From Narthecium ossifragum (Eukaryota; Streptophyta; Magnoliopsida; Dioscoreales; Nartheciaceae): DNA of 64,000 bases. This document shows, one piece after another, positions 1 through 10,436 of this stretch; within the stretch, counting starts at the first letter, position 1; each line of letters opens with the position of its first letter. Both the position numbers and the translations under genes were made by a program. The stretch spans positions 22,146,047-22,210,046 of the forward strand of contig OY986965.1 in NCBI GenBank assembly GCA_963920575.1, given 5' to 3'. The notes under the pieces are model-generated. The model was not told the DNA's origin and searched no databases. It saw only the letters and a program-made list of their open reading frames with translations.

Positions 1-229
1 ACCGTCATGCCTGAACGGTCCACTGGCACGAGTCCATCATACGCCCGCGGTCGATCCTCGCATCGACCCTGGGAAGTGATTTTCGTGACAGAGACGAACG
101 GTCGCCGGAGGGAGGAGTAGAGACGAACGATCCTCCCTCTTGTTCAGTTACAAAAAGACTGCATTCAGCAAGCAAGAGCAAAACATGCTCTTGAAACCTA
201 TCACAAAATGATTGATTAGTGAGACACTA
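1..229. other. Flanking sequence left of the chromovirus
   Basis: No gene is recognised here. The segment contains two similar phrases of the type gagacgaacg, about 25 bases apart, and ends in CACTA (225-229), the left target-site duplication of the retrotransposon that follows. The same host sequence resumes after 6637. Confidence 0.5.
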
Positions 230-635
230 TGATAGGACCTTCTTGTTGACACAGGGCCTACCAAGTACAAGAGGGGTGAAGCAACCAGCGACGAGATCGC
301 CGGAGGGAGGAGCAATGAAATAAAGAGAAGAAGAGAGACAGAGAAGAATGCTTAGAGATAGGAGGAGAAGATGTAATATTCATTCATTTTCTGTAATGGT
401 TTACATCTCCCGAATTTAATGAACTACATTGGCATAATAATGGAAACTCAGCTATTATAGCTCTTTATTTATCCCTGATTGCTTGTTGCTTGATTGCTGT
501 TGCCATTCCGGGCAGTTTCTTCCTTAAGTTCCCACCAACTCTATGCCTTGATTCCTTCCCCTTGCTAGCCAGTCTCTCCTCCTTTGGTATGTATGAATCA
601 CTTCCGGCTATAACTTCCAATTCAGCATCCTATCA
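230..635 (-). repeat. 3' LTR of the chromovirus
   Basis: Starts TGATAGGACC and ends TCCTATCA, matching 6241-6632 closely along its length. It is the 3' LTR because the coding sequence reads on the minus strand. The chromodomain reading frame runs into it and stops inside it at 608. The purine-rich tract expected just outside (plus-strand bases 636-646, reading CACCGGGAG on the minus strand) is weak. Confidence 0.93.
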
Positions 636-1185
636 CTCCCGGTGCCATGACGACGAACCTTGTCCTCAAGGTTCAAGTGTGGAAACTGTTTAGTTAACGG
701 GATAAACGGCTCCCACCTAGCATCTTCCATGGGTAGGCCAGTCGAGTGGACTAGGACTTCCTGTACCACCTGATCCCCACATTTAACCCAGCGGTAATCG
801 AAGATCTCGGCGGGCTCAATGACCAAGTCCCCGTCATTAGTGAAGTCAGGAAGGTGCGGCAAAGCGCAACCAATAGTACCTATCTGACGGCGCAGTTGGG
901 AGACATGGAAGACCGGATGTAATTTGGATTGAGGAGGCTGTAATAGCCGGTAGGCAATATGACCCACCTTCTATGCAATCTGAAAAGGACCGTAAAATCT
1001 AGGAGCTAATTTCTTGTTGGCACGGAACTGAACGGAAGTCTGTCGGTACGGATGCTTCAATGGAAAGAAATGCGCGTACTTTGTAAGCCGATCAACGACC
1101 ACCATGACCACCGAGTAGCCGGAAGATTTGGGTAAGCCGTCGATGAAGTTCATAGCTATGTCTTCCCATACGCGACCGGGAACAG
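608..1185 (-). pseudogene. Chromovirus integrase remnant and chromodomain
   Basis: Left of the inserted LTR the integrase resumes at [20 protein letters not shown] and reaches [15 protein letters not shown]. It then jumps directly from KHPYRQ to [20 protein letters not shown], the C-terminal GPY/F module. The rest of the catalytic core, including the second Asp and the Glu of the DDE triad, is missing. This loss is separate from the LTR insertion. A stop near 968 splits the remaining frame. The chromodomain (EPAEIFDYRWV...LPMEDARWEPF) is clear; in active relatives it tethers integration to heterochromatin. Confidence 0.88.
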
Positions 1186-1552
1186 GAAGGTGATGAGACA
1201 TGAAAAGTACACAAATTACCCCGTTAATTTACCTTTGTTAGTCTGAGAGTAAGGTATTTCTAATAATCTTCATGGTATGTCAAGTACAAGAGCCCTAAAC
1301 AAGAGTTAGATCAACTTTGGAGCGTAAACGAGCCTATTCGGGCACATTTAAGTACATGAGTCCACTTCAAAGATTAAACTGTACCTTCTAAGGAAGAACC
1401 AGATAATGTGCCATATATGATTGGAAATCTCCAAAAGTCTAGTTTCTGGAGAATTTTACGGTTTGTGATTTGGAGTTTCCTAGAGAAAGTTACAGTACTT
1501 TTTGTACCAACGGCGCAGTGCTGAATGGCAAACGAGATAATATGCAAAAACG

Positions 1553-1721
1553 AAGATCGATCTTCTGTGTATAAAAGATCGATCTTTGTGCTGCAGACAT
1601 AGATGACAGAGAGCTATGTCTTGAAAGATCGATCTTCTCCTTTAAACGGATCGATCTTCTTCAGGCGCATCCAGTTCTACGGGATAAAAAGATTGATCTT
1701 TCTCCATAAAAGATCGATCGT
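1553..1721. promoter_or_regulatory. Array of six GATCGATC palindromes in family A LTR
   Basis: Six near-copies of AAGATCGATCTT occur at 1555, 1577, 1627, 1649, 1691 and 1712 (start of the 8-bp core; the fifth is GATTGATC). Core-to-core distances are 22, 50, 22, 42 and 21, so they form three pairs with 21-22 bp inside each pair, about two helical turns. The array ends about 65 bases upstream of the TATA box. Position, symmetry and phasing suggest binding sites for a dimeric protein in the LTR promoter. That role is inference. Confidence 0.6.
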
Positions 1722-1783
1722 TATATGGCGGCTGGGCAAAATAAAAGGCCCAGATGTAATCCGAAGGGGAGAAGCTTGAGGGT

Positions 1784-1790
1784 TATAAAT
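1784..1790 (+). promoter_or_regulatory. TATA box of family A LTR
   Basis: TATAAAT in the context gggttataaataccaaac. The aligned place in copy 2 also reads TATAAAT (20361-20367), so the LTR promoter is conserved between copies. Confidence 0.6.
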
Positions 1791-2856
1791 ACCAAACTCA
1801 GGGCTCTTATTGGGGGATTCTTTTGGACAAGAAGAGGCTAAGGAAAGGGGCAACCCCCTTGGGCAAGGAAGGGAGCTCTCATCCAAGAGGGAGGAGATTG
1901 ATGAAGAAGAGGAGGATTCATCTCTTCTCCATGGCTTCTCCATCGAAGATGAGTAGCTAATCTATTTACCTAGTGGAATATCATGATGTTTTAGGTTTTC
2001 TTTATAGTTTTCTTTGGATTTTTAGATGTTGTAAACCCTATTGAGACAAGATTGTATGGATTTATGCTTCATTTATCATCTTTGTAGTTGGATTCTAATG
2101 TTGAATGGTGGATCTCATTCTATTGCATAGGCTAGACCCTTATGCTTGGGTGGTGTTTGTTGATATTCCCTAATGAGTAGGCTATGCTAGAACTATGACC
2201 ACTTGTGTTGAAAGGAGTATTGGCTCTAAGTTAGGGCTTGTAGGTGCTAGAACCACCCCAATCCACATCTAGCCTAGCCTCCATTCCATCTTTCTAATGT
2301 ATTTGGATGCGATGTGCTAGAACCACATTGATTCATTACCATATTCCATACAACCCGATTCCTTGCGACGAGATGATCCCAACCTGACCTCTCGTTGGCG
2401 ATGATCGAAGCTAATCCCTCGATCGTTGACTTTCTAACATAGACCTAGTGCGACGGATAGTCTTTACCTGGCTATTTGTTAGCGACGACCTTTGTTAGCC
2501 ACAAGGTAATCGATATTGTAGTGTCTCGGTAGGATTGCGCATCTTGATCCATTAGAAAGCTACGATTGAGCCTAATCCGGATTGATATTCCCTAGGACCT
2601 CTCTCTATCCATTGAGTCATTTACATGCTTTCTTAGTTTCCTTATCATAAAACCCAAAAACCATTTCTTTCATTTTTCTTGTAGGAACACTTAGATTGAG
2701 GTTAGTAGTTTAATTGTTTCCTTACGCATTCCCTGTGGATTCGACTCGGACTCCTTGCCAGCTACCCCCAAAGTAGTTAGTTAGTAATTCGATTATAAAT
2801 TTGTAATTTTAATCGGGCGCGTTAAGCCGTGACACTTTCCACGTCCCATCAGATGG

Positions 2857-3586
2857 GGCTGGAGTAAACCTGCAGGTGACGTGGCTTCATATTTGCTCCT
2901 CTGGCACGTATCATAGGCGCGCACATACAGGTTGATGTCACGATATATCGCCTGCCAGAAGAAACTTGCCGCTAGTCGCTTGTATGTCCGCAATATCCCA
3001 GAGTGGCCACCGACGAGGGTATCGTGGAGCTCAGCCAAGAGGTGCAACTTGTATTCGGAATCCACTGGCAACAACATATGGCCTTGGAGCCATATGATGC
3101 TATCCACCAGTGAGTAGTTCATGCAGGCGGGATTGCCCTGTTGTATCCGTCGCCGGAGATCGTCCAGAGCGGGGCTCGATCGAGCCTCGTCACGGATGGT
3201 ATCGAGCAAGGCCGAGCGGGATGAGAGGATCGCGGTAAGCTCGACGCCTTCGTGCTGGCGAGAGAGGGCGTCCGCAACGTTGTTCTCGCAACCTGGGAGG
3301 TAAACGATGGCAAAATCGAAGCCGAGCAGCTTGAGCATCCATCGTTGTTGATCTAGCGTGGTCAGGCGCTGCTCCAAGAGGTGTTTCAGGCTCCGATGGT
3401 CCGCCCGGAATTGGAATCGCCGCCCAATCAAGTAGGTGCGCAACCTCAAGACGACATGAACCACCACCATGAGCTCCTTCCCGTAGGTAGATCTAGCCTG
3501 CGCCCGTGGTGATAAAGCCTTGTTGAAGAAGGCGATGGGACGACCGTCTTGCATAACCACGACACCCATTCATGAGCCCGATGCGT
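2857..3586 (-). pseudogene. Chromovirus RNase H and integrase zinc-finger region
   Basis: RNase H part: GVVVMQDGRPIAFFNKALS, then a conserved YGKELMVVVH block and ADHRSLKHLLEQ, ending with NNVADALSR. The integrase N-terminal zinc-binding segment follows (HDTLVGGHSG...CQRSK, an H-H-C-C arrangement in which the first Cys position reads YDTCQRSK). A stop codon precedes the RNase H frame near 3570. The frame runs to GLLQP, where the family A solo LTR begins at 2851, so integrase is interrupted. Confidence 0.85.
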
Positions 3587-3689
3587 CAGCGTCGATGACA
3601 AAGGTCATGGAGAAATCCGGCAGAGCCAAAAAAAGGGTGGAGGACATGGCGTGTTTTAGCGCAAGGAACGCCGCCTCTGCCTCGTCGGA

Positions 3690-4416
3690 CTAGGTGAACT
3701 TCTGGTGCTGGAGGAGCTTGGTCAGTGGTCGGGCGATGCGACCATAGTCACGTACAAACCGGCGGTAATAGCCGGTGAGCCCGAGGAAGCCACGCAAAGC
3801 GCGGATGGACGGACGTCGTGGGCAATCCAACATCCTGTGGATTTTCTCTGGATCAGCTGCCACACCACGAGAGGATATTAAGTGGCCCAGGTAATCAACC
3901 TCGGTGCGCCCGAAGACACATTTTTTTCCGTTGGCCACAAGGTGATGGCGACGCAAGGTTTGGAACGCCCAGAGCAGGTGATGCATGTACTCGTCCCAAC
4001 CATTGTTGTAGATTAAAATGTCATAAAAAAACAAGGATGAACTTCCGGAGGGCTGACCTGAAGATATCATTCATGATGGCTTGAAATGTTGCCGGCGCAT
4101 TGGTGAGTCCAAAGGGCATCATCAAAAATTCATAGTGGACGTCGTGGGTGCAGAAAGCCGTCTTGTGCACATCGGTGGCGGCCACCCGGATCTGGTGATA
4201 GCCTGACTTTAAATCCAGCTTCGTGAAGAAGGACGCGCCATGTAGTTCGTCTAGAAGCTCATCAATGACAGGTATCGGATAGCGATCCTTGACAGTGATG
4301 TCGTTGAGTGCCCGGTAATCCACACAGAACCTCCAAGAGCCGTCTTTCTTTTTTACTAGCAGAACAGGGGAAGAGAAGGGGCTCATGCTTGGTTGGATAA
4401 TCCCGGACTGGAGCAT
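3690..4416 (-). pseudogene. Chromovirus reverse transcriptase, inactive
   Basis: Two overlapping frames (4021-4416 and 3690-4070) together cover the fingers and palm. The visible motifs are the [20 protein letters not shown] block, [11 protein letters not shown] and [13 protein letters not shown]. Next comes the catalytic box, which reads FFYDILIY where the family has FFDD. So the first of the paired catalytic aspartates is now tyrosine, and the frame changes at this same place. The thumb/connection part (YLGHLIS, FLGLTGYYRRF) is recognisable. Product would copy element RNA into DNA; this copy is dead. Confidence 0.88.
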
Positions 4417-4433
4417 CTCACGTACAATTTTTT

Positions 4434-6209
4434 CTATCTCCGTCTTCTGGGCATGCGGGTACTGGTACGTTCGAACATTCGCTGGGCCAGCCCTAGGGTG
4501 ATCGTGATCTGGTGATCATGGAATCTGGCGGGGGGAAGGCCGTGGGGCTCGGCGAAGATGTCCTTGAAGTCCAGTAATAGGGAGTCAAGCGGCAGTGGAA
4601 AGTTGGCCTCAGGCAATTGAGATGGGTCCTCACTTGATGCCAAGCAAAAGTAAGCGTCTGCATCATGATCCAACAAGCGCTGGATTGAGTGTAGTGAACC
4701 CCGGGAAAGGGTTGGTTGAGCCCCACCGCGGAGCACCTGGTTGACGTTGTTGAGGTCGAACCACATCGTCAAGTTCTCCCAGTAATGCAAGACCGGGCCG
4801 AGAGCGTGCAACCACTGGATCCCGAGCACAACATCCGAGCCACGGACTTCCAACGGGTACAAGTCCACGCGGAAATGTAGCTGTTGGATGGAGATCTCGA
4901 CATTCTTGCAGATCTCGCGACACGTGAGGCGGCGTCCATCGGCTACCATGACGGTGAAGGTGGTAGCCCGGGTTGTGACGCACGCGAGTTTCTTGAAGAG
5001 GCCGGTGCGCACAAAGTTATGGGCGCTGCCGCTATCAATGAGGATCGAGACCGCCTTTTCCGCCACCGTTCCTGCGACGCGCATGGTGCGAGGGGTAGAG
5101 CACCCGGAGAGGGCATGGATGGAGATCTCCGGTGAGTCTGGGGGCTCCTGTTCGGCGTCGGAAGTATCTGGCGGAGAAAAGGTGTCGTCGTCGTCGGCCG
5201 GCAGAACCTCGAGCAGGAAGAGCTGCTGATGCTTGCAAACGTGCCCCTTGACAAACTTCTCGTCGCAGTTATAGCATAGGCCCTTGTCCCGCCACTCATT
5301 CATCTGGTCCCACCTCAGCCGAGTGAAGCCGACATTCCAAGGCATCGGTGGGGTTGGCGCCGTCGCCCCGCTCACGGCCGGGGAACCCATGGTAGGTAGG
5401 GGCAGCGTGGTCTTCCGAGTGGGTGTCGGAAGGAGGCCAGCGCTGCCAAAGGTGTGCCGAGTCTTCAAATGCCTTTCCTCTACAAGGAGAGCAAGGCTGA
5501 TGGCGTTTGGAAAGGTCCGCGGGTCCAGCAATTTGACATCTAGCCGAATCTCCTCGCGCAGACCCCCGATGAAGCAACCGCGCAGTTGTGGTTCCGACCA
5601 ATCCTGCACCCAAATCGATAGACGCTCAAACTGGGCTTGATATTCATGCACCGAGCTAGTTTGCCGTAATTTGGAGAGGGTCCCATGGATATCGTCCTCG
5701 TCCCGAGGCCCGAAACGCGTGCAAAAAGCCGTCGTGAATTCCTGCCAAGAGGGATGCGAATGAAATCCTTTGAACCATCGGAGCCAGTGGAGAGCGTCAC
5801 CCTGCAGATGGAAGGAGGCCAGCAACACCTTGTCCGCCTCAGCAGTGCCTTGGAATTCGAAGAACTGCTCCACCGCATAAACCCACCCCGTCGGATCATC
5901 CCTCGAAGTCCGCGGAAAATCCACAAGAGTAAAACGGGCTTGTACTCCACCCGGATCAATCGGCGGACAAGAACCCAAACTTCCCTGGTGGGACCCCGGA
6001 GACGGAGGGTGCCGACTGTGTCGGAGTTCAAGGATAGTGTCGGTGAGGGCCGAGACCTAGCCCTTAAGCTCCCCCAAGGACTGGATTTGGGCAGAAAGAT
6101 CCTCGTAGGAGTTCGCGTGACGACGTACAGCTTGCTGGAGCCCATGGATATCGACCTCGATCTGCCGAAACTTAGCCGCATCGTCCATGGACCGCAACTC
6201 CTTAGGCAT
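4434..6209 (-). pseudogene. Chromovirus gag-protease region, broken
   Basis: The reading frame probably begins at the minus-strand ATG at 6209 (MPKELRSMDD). It meets an in-frame TAG at 6057-6059 and continues in the same frame to 4434. The gag part contains the retrotransposon gag core (HWLRWFKG, then a FxxxFxxRF pattern). A nucleic-acid-binding knuckle follows near 5260 (CYNCDEKF...GHVCK, Cys-x2-Cys-x7-His-x2-Cys), then an aspartic protease with the active-site motif LIDSGSAHNFV near 5025. A frameshift around 4440-4490 separates it from reverse transcriptase, so the ORF ends in an unrelated arginine-rich tail. In life this would be a Gag-Pol polyprotein forming the particle; here it cannot be made. 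Confidence 0.88.
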
Positions 6210-6222
6210 GCAGCGAAGGGGA

Positions 6223-6240
6223 CCTGACTCTGATACCAAT
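6223..6240 (-). promoter_or_regulatory. Primer binding site (initiator tRNA-Met type)
   Basis: On the minus strand the bases directly after the 5' LTR read ATTGGTATCAGAGTCAGG. TGGTATCAGAG is the standard plant initiator methionine tRNA primer site. This fixes the orientation of the element and which LTR is 5'. Confidence 0.92.
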
Positions 6241-6632
6241 TGATAGGACCTTCTTGTTGACACAGGGCCTACCAAGTACAAGAGGGGTGAAGCAACCAGC
6301 CACGAGATCGCCGGAGGGAGGAGCAGTGAAATAAAGAGAAGAAGAGAGACAGAGAAGAATGCTTAGAGATAGGAGGAGAAGATGTAATATTCATTCATTT
6401 TCTGTAAGGTTTTACATCTCCCGAATTTAATGAACTACATTAGGATAATAATGGAAACTCAGCTATTATAGGTCTCTATTTATCCCTGATTGCTTGCTGC
6501 CATTCCGGGCAGTTTCTTCATTAAGTTCCCACCAGCTCTGTGCCTTGATTCCTTCCCCTTGCCAGCCAGTCTCTCCTCCTTTGGTATGTATGTATCACTT
6601 CCGGCTGTAGCTTCCAATTCAGCATCCTATCA
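6241..6632 (-). repeat. 5' LTR of the chromovirus
   Basis: Matches 230-635 with the same termini. It lacks about 13 bases present in the other LTR near the GCTTGTTGC stretch. The primer binding site lies immediately inside it at 6223-6240. On the outer side its last bases are part of a 20-bp tandem duplication that crosses the LTR/host junction. Confidence 0.93.
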
Positions 6633-6665
6633 CACTATCTTCTACCCTATCACACTATCTTCTAC
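6626..6665. repeat. 20-bp perfect tandem duplication across the LTR/host junction
   Basis: CCTATCACACTATCTTCTAC occurs twice back to back (6626-6645 and 6646-6665). The first copy contains the last bases of the LTR, the CACTA target duplication and 8 host bases. The second copy therefore carries an orphan LTR end (CCTATCA), so the duplication arose after, or during repair of, the insertion. Confidence 0.85.
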
Positions 6666-7136
6666 ACAACAAAAGAGAGTGTGCGGTGAACAAAAAACTG
6701 TAAAAGGGTTAAATGCTAATAGCTAACAAGTCTTATGCATATACTAGCTAATTAAACTTATCTAAAATCATCACTATTAAAGTGATCAGCATTAGTCAAC
6801 AACTATTACAATAATTGTAGTTATGGACACTTCGATGCAGTTTGCCTAGATCAAATGAAAGCGGCAAAATAAAGCTGGATTTTTTTTTTTGTCGACCCTT
6901 ACTCCCAGCATTATAACCTAAAACTTGATGAGTAGAATAACGTAATATATACCTAAAATGCTCTAAGTTGAGGCCAAATGCACTAGGAAACATGAACTGC
7001 AAGCCTAGCTTTTAAATGGAAAAGATAAAAGAAACCCTTAGAAGGTACGATGTGCAATGGAAGCTGCATACATTTTTTGTGCTCTCAACAGATAAATCTA
7101 CTAGTAAAGATTGCAAGTAGAAAGTACTCAACAGCC
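6666..7136. other. AT-rich sequence between chromovirus and CHLD relic
   Basis: No reading frame with family features, no repeat recognised. A short poly-T run occurs near 6882. Confidence 0.5.
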
Positions 7137-9737
7137 TTCTTTAGGTCATCCATATTAACTTTCTCACGCCATACCAAAGCAGCTAGACATTTTTTGACTC
7201 GAGCAGCATACAGTTCAGCTCTGTTTCCCTGTGGAAATCAGTAACATTCTCGTGAAGAGTAGTTAAACTTGAACATAAATGCTCTATGCTGAAACTTTTT
7301 TCCAACTTTTTGCTTCTTTTGACAAGCGCACTATGTCAGAAGATATGCGGTTGTGCTACTTTATGTCCTGTTGAAAGTCAATTAATCATGTTTAAGAATG
7401 TCGAGTAGGTGAAGAATATTTCCAGCATCGCTATGATACAATGGAATATACATAATACAGCCAAAAAGTTCAATCCAACAGCTAATGTCAAAAACTTATA
7501 CATCTAACCTGACTTATAATTCCATCTCCTATTTCAGAGAATGCATATGCTCCTATGGAACACTGGCAGTTCAATTTGTCTCAGTCGCATAGCTGTTATA
7601 TAGTTACACCCAGCAATCTGTATCCCTGCAATCCGCACATCATGACACTGAAAATCTCATGCTTATGACAATAATAATTGTTCTTACCCATTCATTGCAC
7701 AGCTTCCCATGTATCGGCACGTATCTAACTTCATCCACATAAAAAGACATGGATTATCAATCCACTTCATTCTCTTGTCCTCATTCTTGAGATCTTACTA
7801 CGATAGCAAATTGCCGAGCAAGTATTGTGCCATCATAGCAAAACTTGAGTTTGATATTATAGGATTACATCTTCATTCTAATTTTTCTTTTTCGTTTTTT
7901 TGTTGAGCTCTTACTAAAATAGCATAATGTCGACCAAGTATTGTTTCAGTCTGAGGCTCACATGGCAACCTTTGAGTTTAGTAGCACTAAACCTTTGGCA
8001 GCCATTAAGCTCTTTTAATAGATGTTGGGCATGCAGCTCTTTACAGAGTACAATCCAATTTCAAAAACTTCAAAGCCCCCAATTGTCATAGTCTCTAGTG
8101 TTCTTCTAATTATGATCAGTTACTTGAAAAAGTTCTCTCTTGTTAATCTGTAGACAGTAGAACATAGAAAGGTCAAGTATAAACTTACAATCAACTAAGG
8201 AAAAGAAATACATAAATATGAACATATAGCTTTACAAGTAAAACAACAAAGCTCACTTAGTTTAACGTTTGAAACACATTGCTTATAGGACAAACGATTG
8301 CACGGATGATACATTACCAAATAAAGCAGAAGAAACAGAGAGATCAAAGAGTGCAACTGAAAGATCCAAAGAAGCTTAATGTTCTGAACCTCCACAACCA
8401 GCTGGTACTTTAGTTGCTCTCTGCTGATGCTGACATCCTTCAAATACTCGCCAAAATGATCTGCACTATCATAATTTGAGAGAGCCGATTCAATACCCAA
8501 AACAATAAATAGGAAATAAAAAAATTTCCATTTGGCTTGTCAGATGAAGCATGAATACATTAAGGCCAAGGGAACAAACCATCTAGAGGAAAATAAGACT
8601 GGGAAATTTCAGCAGCGTCATAGACAAGGCAGCTGGTGAATAGATATCGACTCATAACATGTTAGCACCAATTGTATTGAATAGGTCAAATCCAAAATAC
8701 CTGACATAAAAGGAACTTTTTAACATGTAAAATCTTAGAGAAGTGAAGCAAATATTCTTCTTTTAACAGAGTGGGATTACATAAAAGATTTGAGTCAAGA
8801 AAGCTCCATCTGAGAGCTGATTGAATTCTTATGACTTTCCATTGACTCGATATCATCTATTGCAATAGTGCGAGATTCATGACGAAGGCTGTTTTGGACA
8901 CGAGAGCACACTGCCACAAAAAAAAGACCAGTTTGCCAATAGGAAGTGCAAATACAGGGTCGTTTGTGCTCGAGCTTTTGCAGCCAAGGAGAAATCCTCT
9001 CATGCCACAAGACTTGGAGAGAATATCACTCAAGAGAAGCTTAAGGTTTTATTCAGGAAACCAATGATCTCTGAGGCATGATCAGAAGTCTAGGAGAAAA
9101 GGTTAAAAACAATACCAGGACTATTCAGCAGGATTCGCCAAAAATAAATCAATTACTAAAAGCAACCTGCACTCGTGTCATTGCAATAGTACCTGAGTTT
9201 TCGCAAATTCAGTTCCCTCCTCCACCATCTTAACTACTTCCTTGCTAGCTTCCTGGAACTGTGTTGCAATGCCAACAGCTGCAACACGGTCATTAAACTC
9301 ATCGCAAGGTCTGCACTGCGGAAGAAGGGCTCTTAGAAGTGAGACAAAGAAGCCAAATGACTCTGGCGGCTATGAGGAATCTGAAGCGACCATTCCACTA
9401 TAAGTAATTGAGGAGGAAGCCTTGAAAATGCCAACACTCTCGGATCGAAAAGTATCAAGACTGTGTATCATGACATTCAGAAATAAAATTCCATGAAAGA
9501 ATGTATGAACTATTAAGAACCTTAGATTATTTGCTATGCCATCAAGTAAGTGCTCGCATACAGAACCTTCTTCTGGGTTTTAAGTAGCAATGAGAGGATG
9601 CTTGCATGGATGTCGAAAACTTATTCCTTCTCGTTCCATAGTATTAATGCCTTATGTCAGAACATTCAGAAGCAGATTGCTGATGCTCTCATCCAAAAGG
9701 TTTATCTCATCAACATATAAAACACCTCTATGGGCTT
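7137..9737 (-). pseudogene. CHLD: Magnesium chelatase subunit D pseudogene (partial)
   Basis: Four minus-strand exons with splice signals match the AAA+ part of plant CHLD, the chloroplast Mg-chelatase subunit of chlorophyll synthesis. Exon 9521-9737 gives [19 protein letters not shown] (Walker B region), then RHPCKHPLIAT and NPEEGSV. Exon 9193-9315 gives [14 protein letters not shown]. Exon about 8385-8460 gives YLKDVSISREQLKY. Exon 7137-7228 gives [17 protein letters not shown] and DDLKKAVE. Damage: two stop codons in the first exon, a one-base loss before DRVAAV, and a small deletion at ILAREYL. Only the middle of the gene is present; N-terminal exons and the C-terminal integrin-like domain were not found. 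Family identity is strong; it is certainly non-functional. Confidence 0.85.
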
Positions 9738-10436
9738 CTAAACTTGAACTGTATACGCTTCTAAACTTCACTATTATTCTCAAGCTTTGCTCATTGGCCT
9801 TCTTTTATTGTCATGAAGCATTCATTATCATTTGCATCATCTTTTTGGTTGCAATTTATGGTGTTCTTAGTTGTTTGTTTGTCTTGTAAATCCTTGACCT
9901 TCCTCTGTGTGTGGAGTGATGGGATACTTAGTATTTGTCCCTGATCTGGTATGCACTCTGGCATGCTGCTCATACAAAAGAGGTGGCTTTCTGTCTTCTT
10001 CTCGGAGGCTTTCTTTGTCTTCTTCTCCGATCCTGAATATGCTACATATTGATCATACTCTTGACCATCTTTGTCTTTTGCTTCTTCTTCTGGTTATTGT
10101 ATCTATTTATCACCATACATTGTTACTTTGTTATTGTCATCAGTTTTAATCATTGTTGGTACTATTATCATTGTTGTTGTAATATTAGTTTGGTTGTAGT
10201 TGCTGGTGTTCTGTTGTTATGAAATAGTTTTCTGTCAAGCCAAATGTTAAATATGCCTAACACGATGAGGCTTAATTAATAAAGACAAACCTGGTATATG
10301 ACCCCTTAGAAGCTGAGTCACTTGCAGCATGTAGCAATTTTTTTTTTATCTTTCCAATAGGATCCTTTAGGAGCTCTTCTTATTGGAAATAGCAGCAAAG
10401 AATTAGTCTGGAACATCCTGAGGATTGGGCAATGTT
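9738..10436. other. Unassigned AT-rich sequence
   Basis: Long T-rich and CTT-rich stretches (for example 10010-10100). Upstream CHLD exons would be expected here but none was recognised. No convincing gene. Confidence 0.4.

Larger units (their letters stand above)
1191..2851 (+). mobile_element. Solo LTR, family A, copy 1 (inserted in chromovirus integrase)
   Basis: Begins TGATGAGACATGAAAAGT and ends ACTTTCCACGTCCCATCA, giving TG...CA ends with imperfect terminal complementarity. It is flanked by GAAGG (1186-1190) and GATGG (2852-2856), a 5-bp target duplication with one mismatch. Removing the insert plus one copy of GAAGG makes integrase read QPLPVP, as expected for the family, which supports the boundaries. 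It holds no coding sequence, a TATA box at 1784, and near its 3' end the phrase ccctgtggattcgactcgg, which resembles LTR-end segments of plant Tat/Athila-type gypsy elements. A second copy is at 18340-23339. Confidence 0.85.
230..6632 (-). mobile_element. Ty3/gypsy chromovirus, full-length but inactive, minus strand
   Basis: Complete LTR retrotransposon bounded by TGATAGGA...TCCTATCA LTRs and the 5-bp duplication CACTA at 225-229 and 6633-6637. Read on the minus strand the order is LTR, primer binding site, gag, protease, reverse transcriptase, RNase H, integrase, chromodomain, LTR. This order and the C-terminal chromodomain define a Ty3/gypsy chromovirus. It is dead: there is an in-frame stop in gag, a frameshift before reverse transcriptase, a lost catalytic aspartate, most of the integrase core is missing, and a solo LTR is inserted at 1191-2851. 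The two LTRs are close in sequence, with a few substitutions and one indel of about 13 bases, so the insertion looks fairly recent. Confidence 0.95.

Noticed and set aside
1555..1719. GATCGATC cores as methylation or restriction-linked bacterial signals
   Set aside because: The context is a plant LTR; no bacterial sequence is present, and the spacing fits promoter sites better.
1191..2851. Initial reading of TGAAAAGT...ACTTTCCA as the element ends
   Set aside because: The flanks did not give a target duplication. Extending to TGATGAG...CCCATCA gives GAAGG/GATGG and a sensible integrase frame, and agrees with copy 2 (CCGGA).
4943..5640. Several long open frames on both strands over the gag-protease region (for example plus 5284-5640)
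   Set aside because: They are shadow frames of the GC-rich gag-protease sequence; only the minus frame with the CCHC and DSG motifs has family features.
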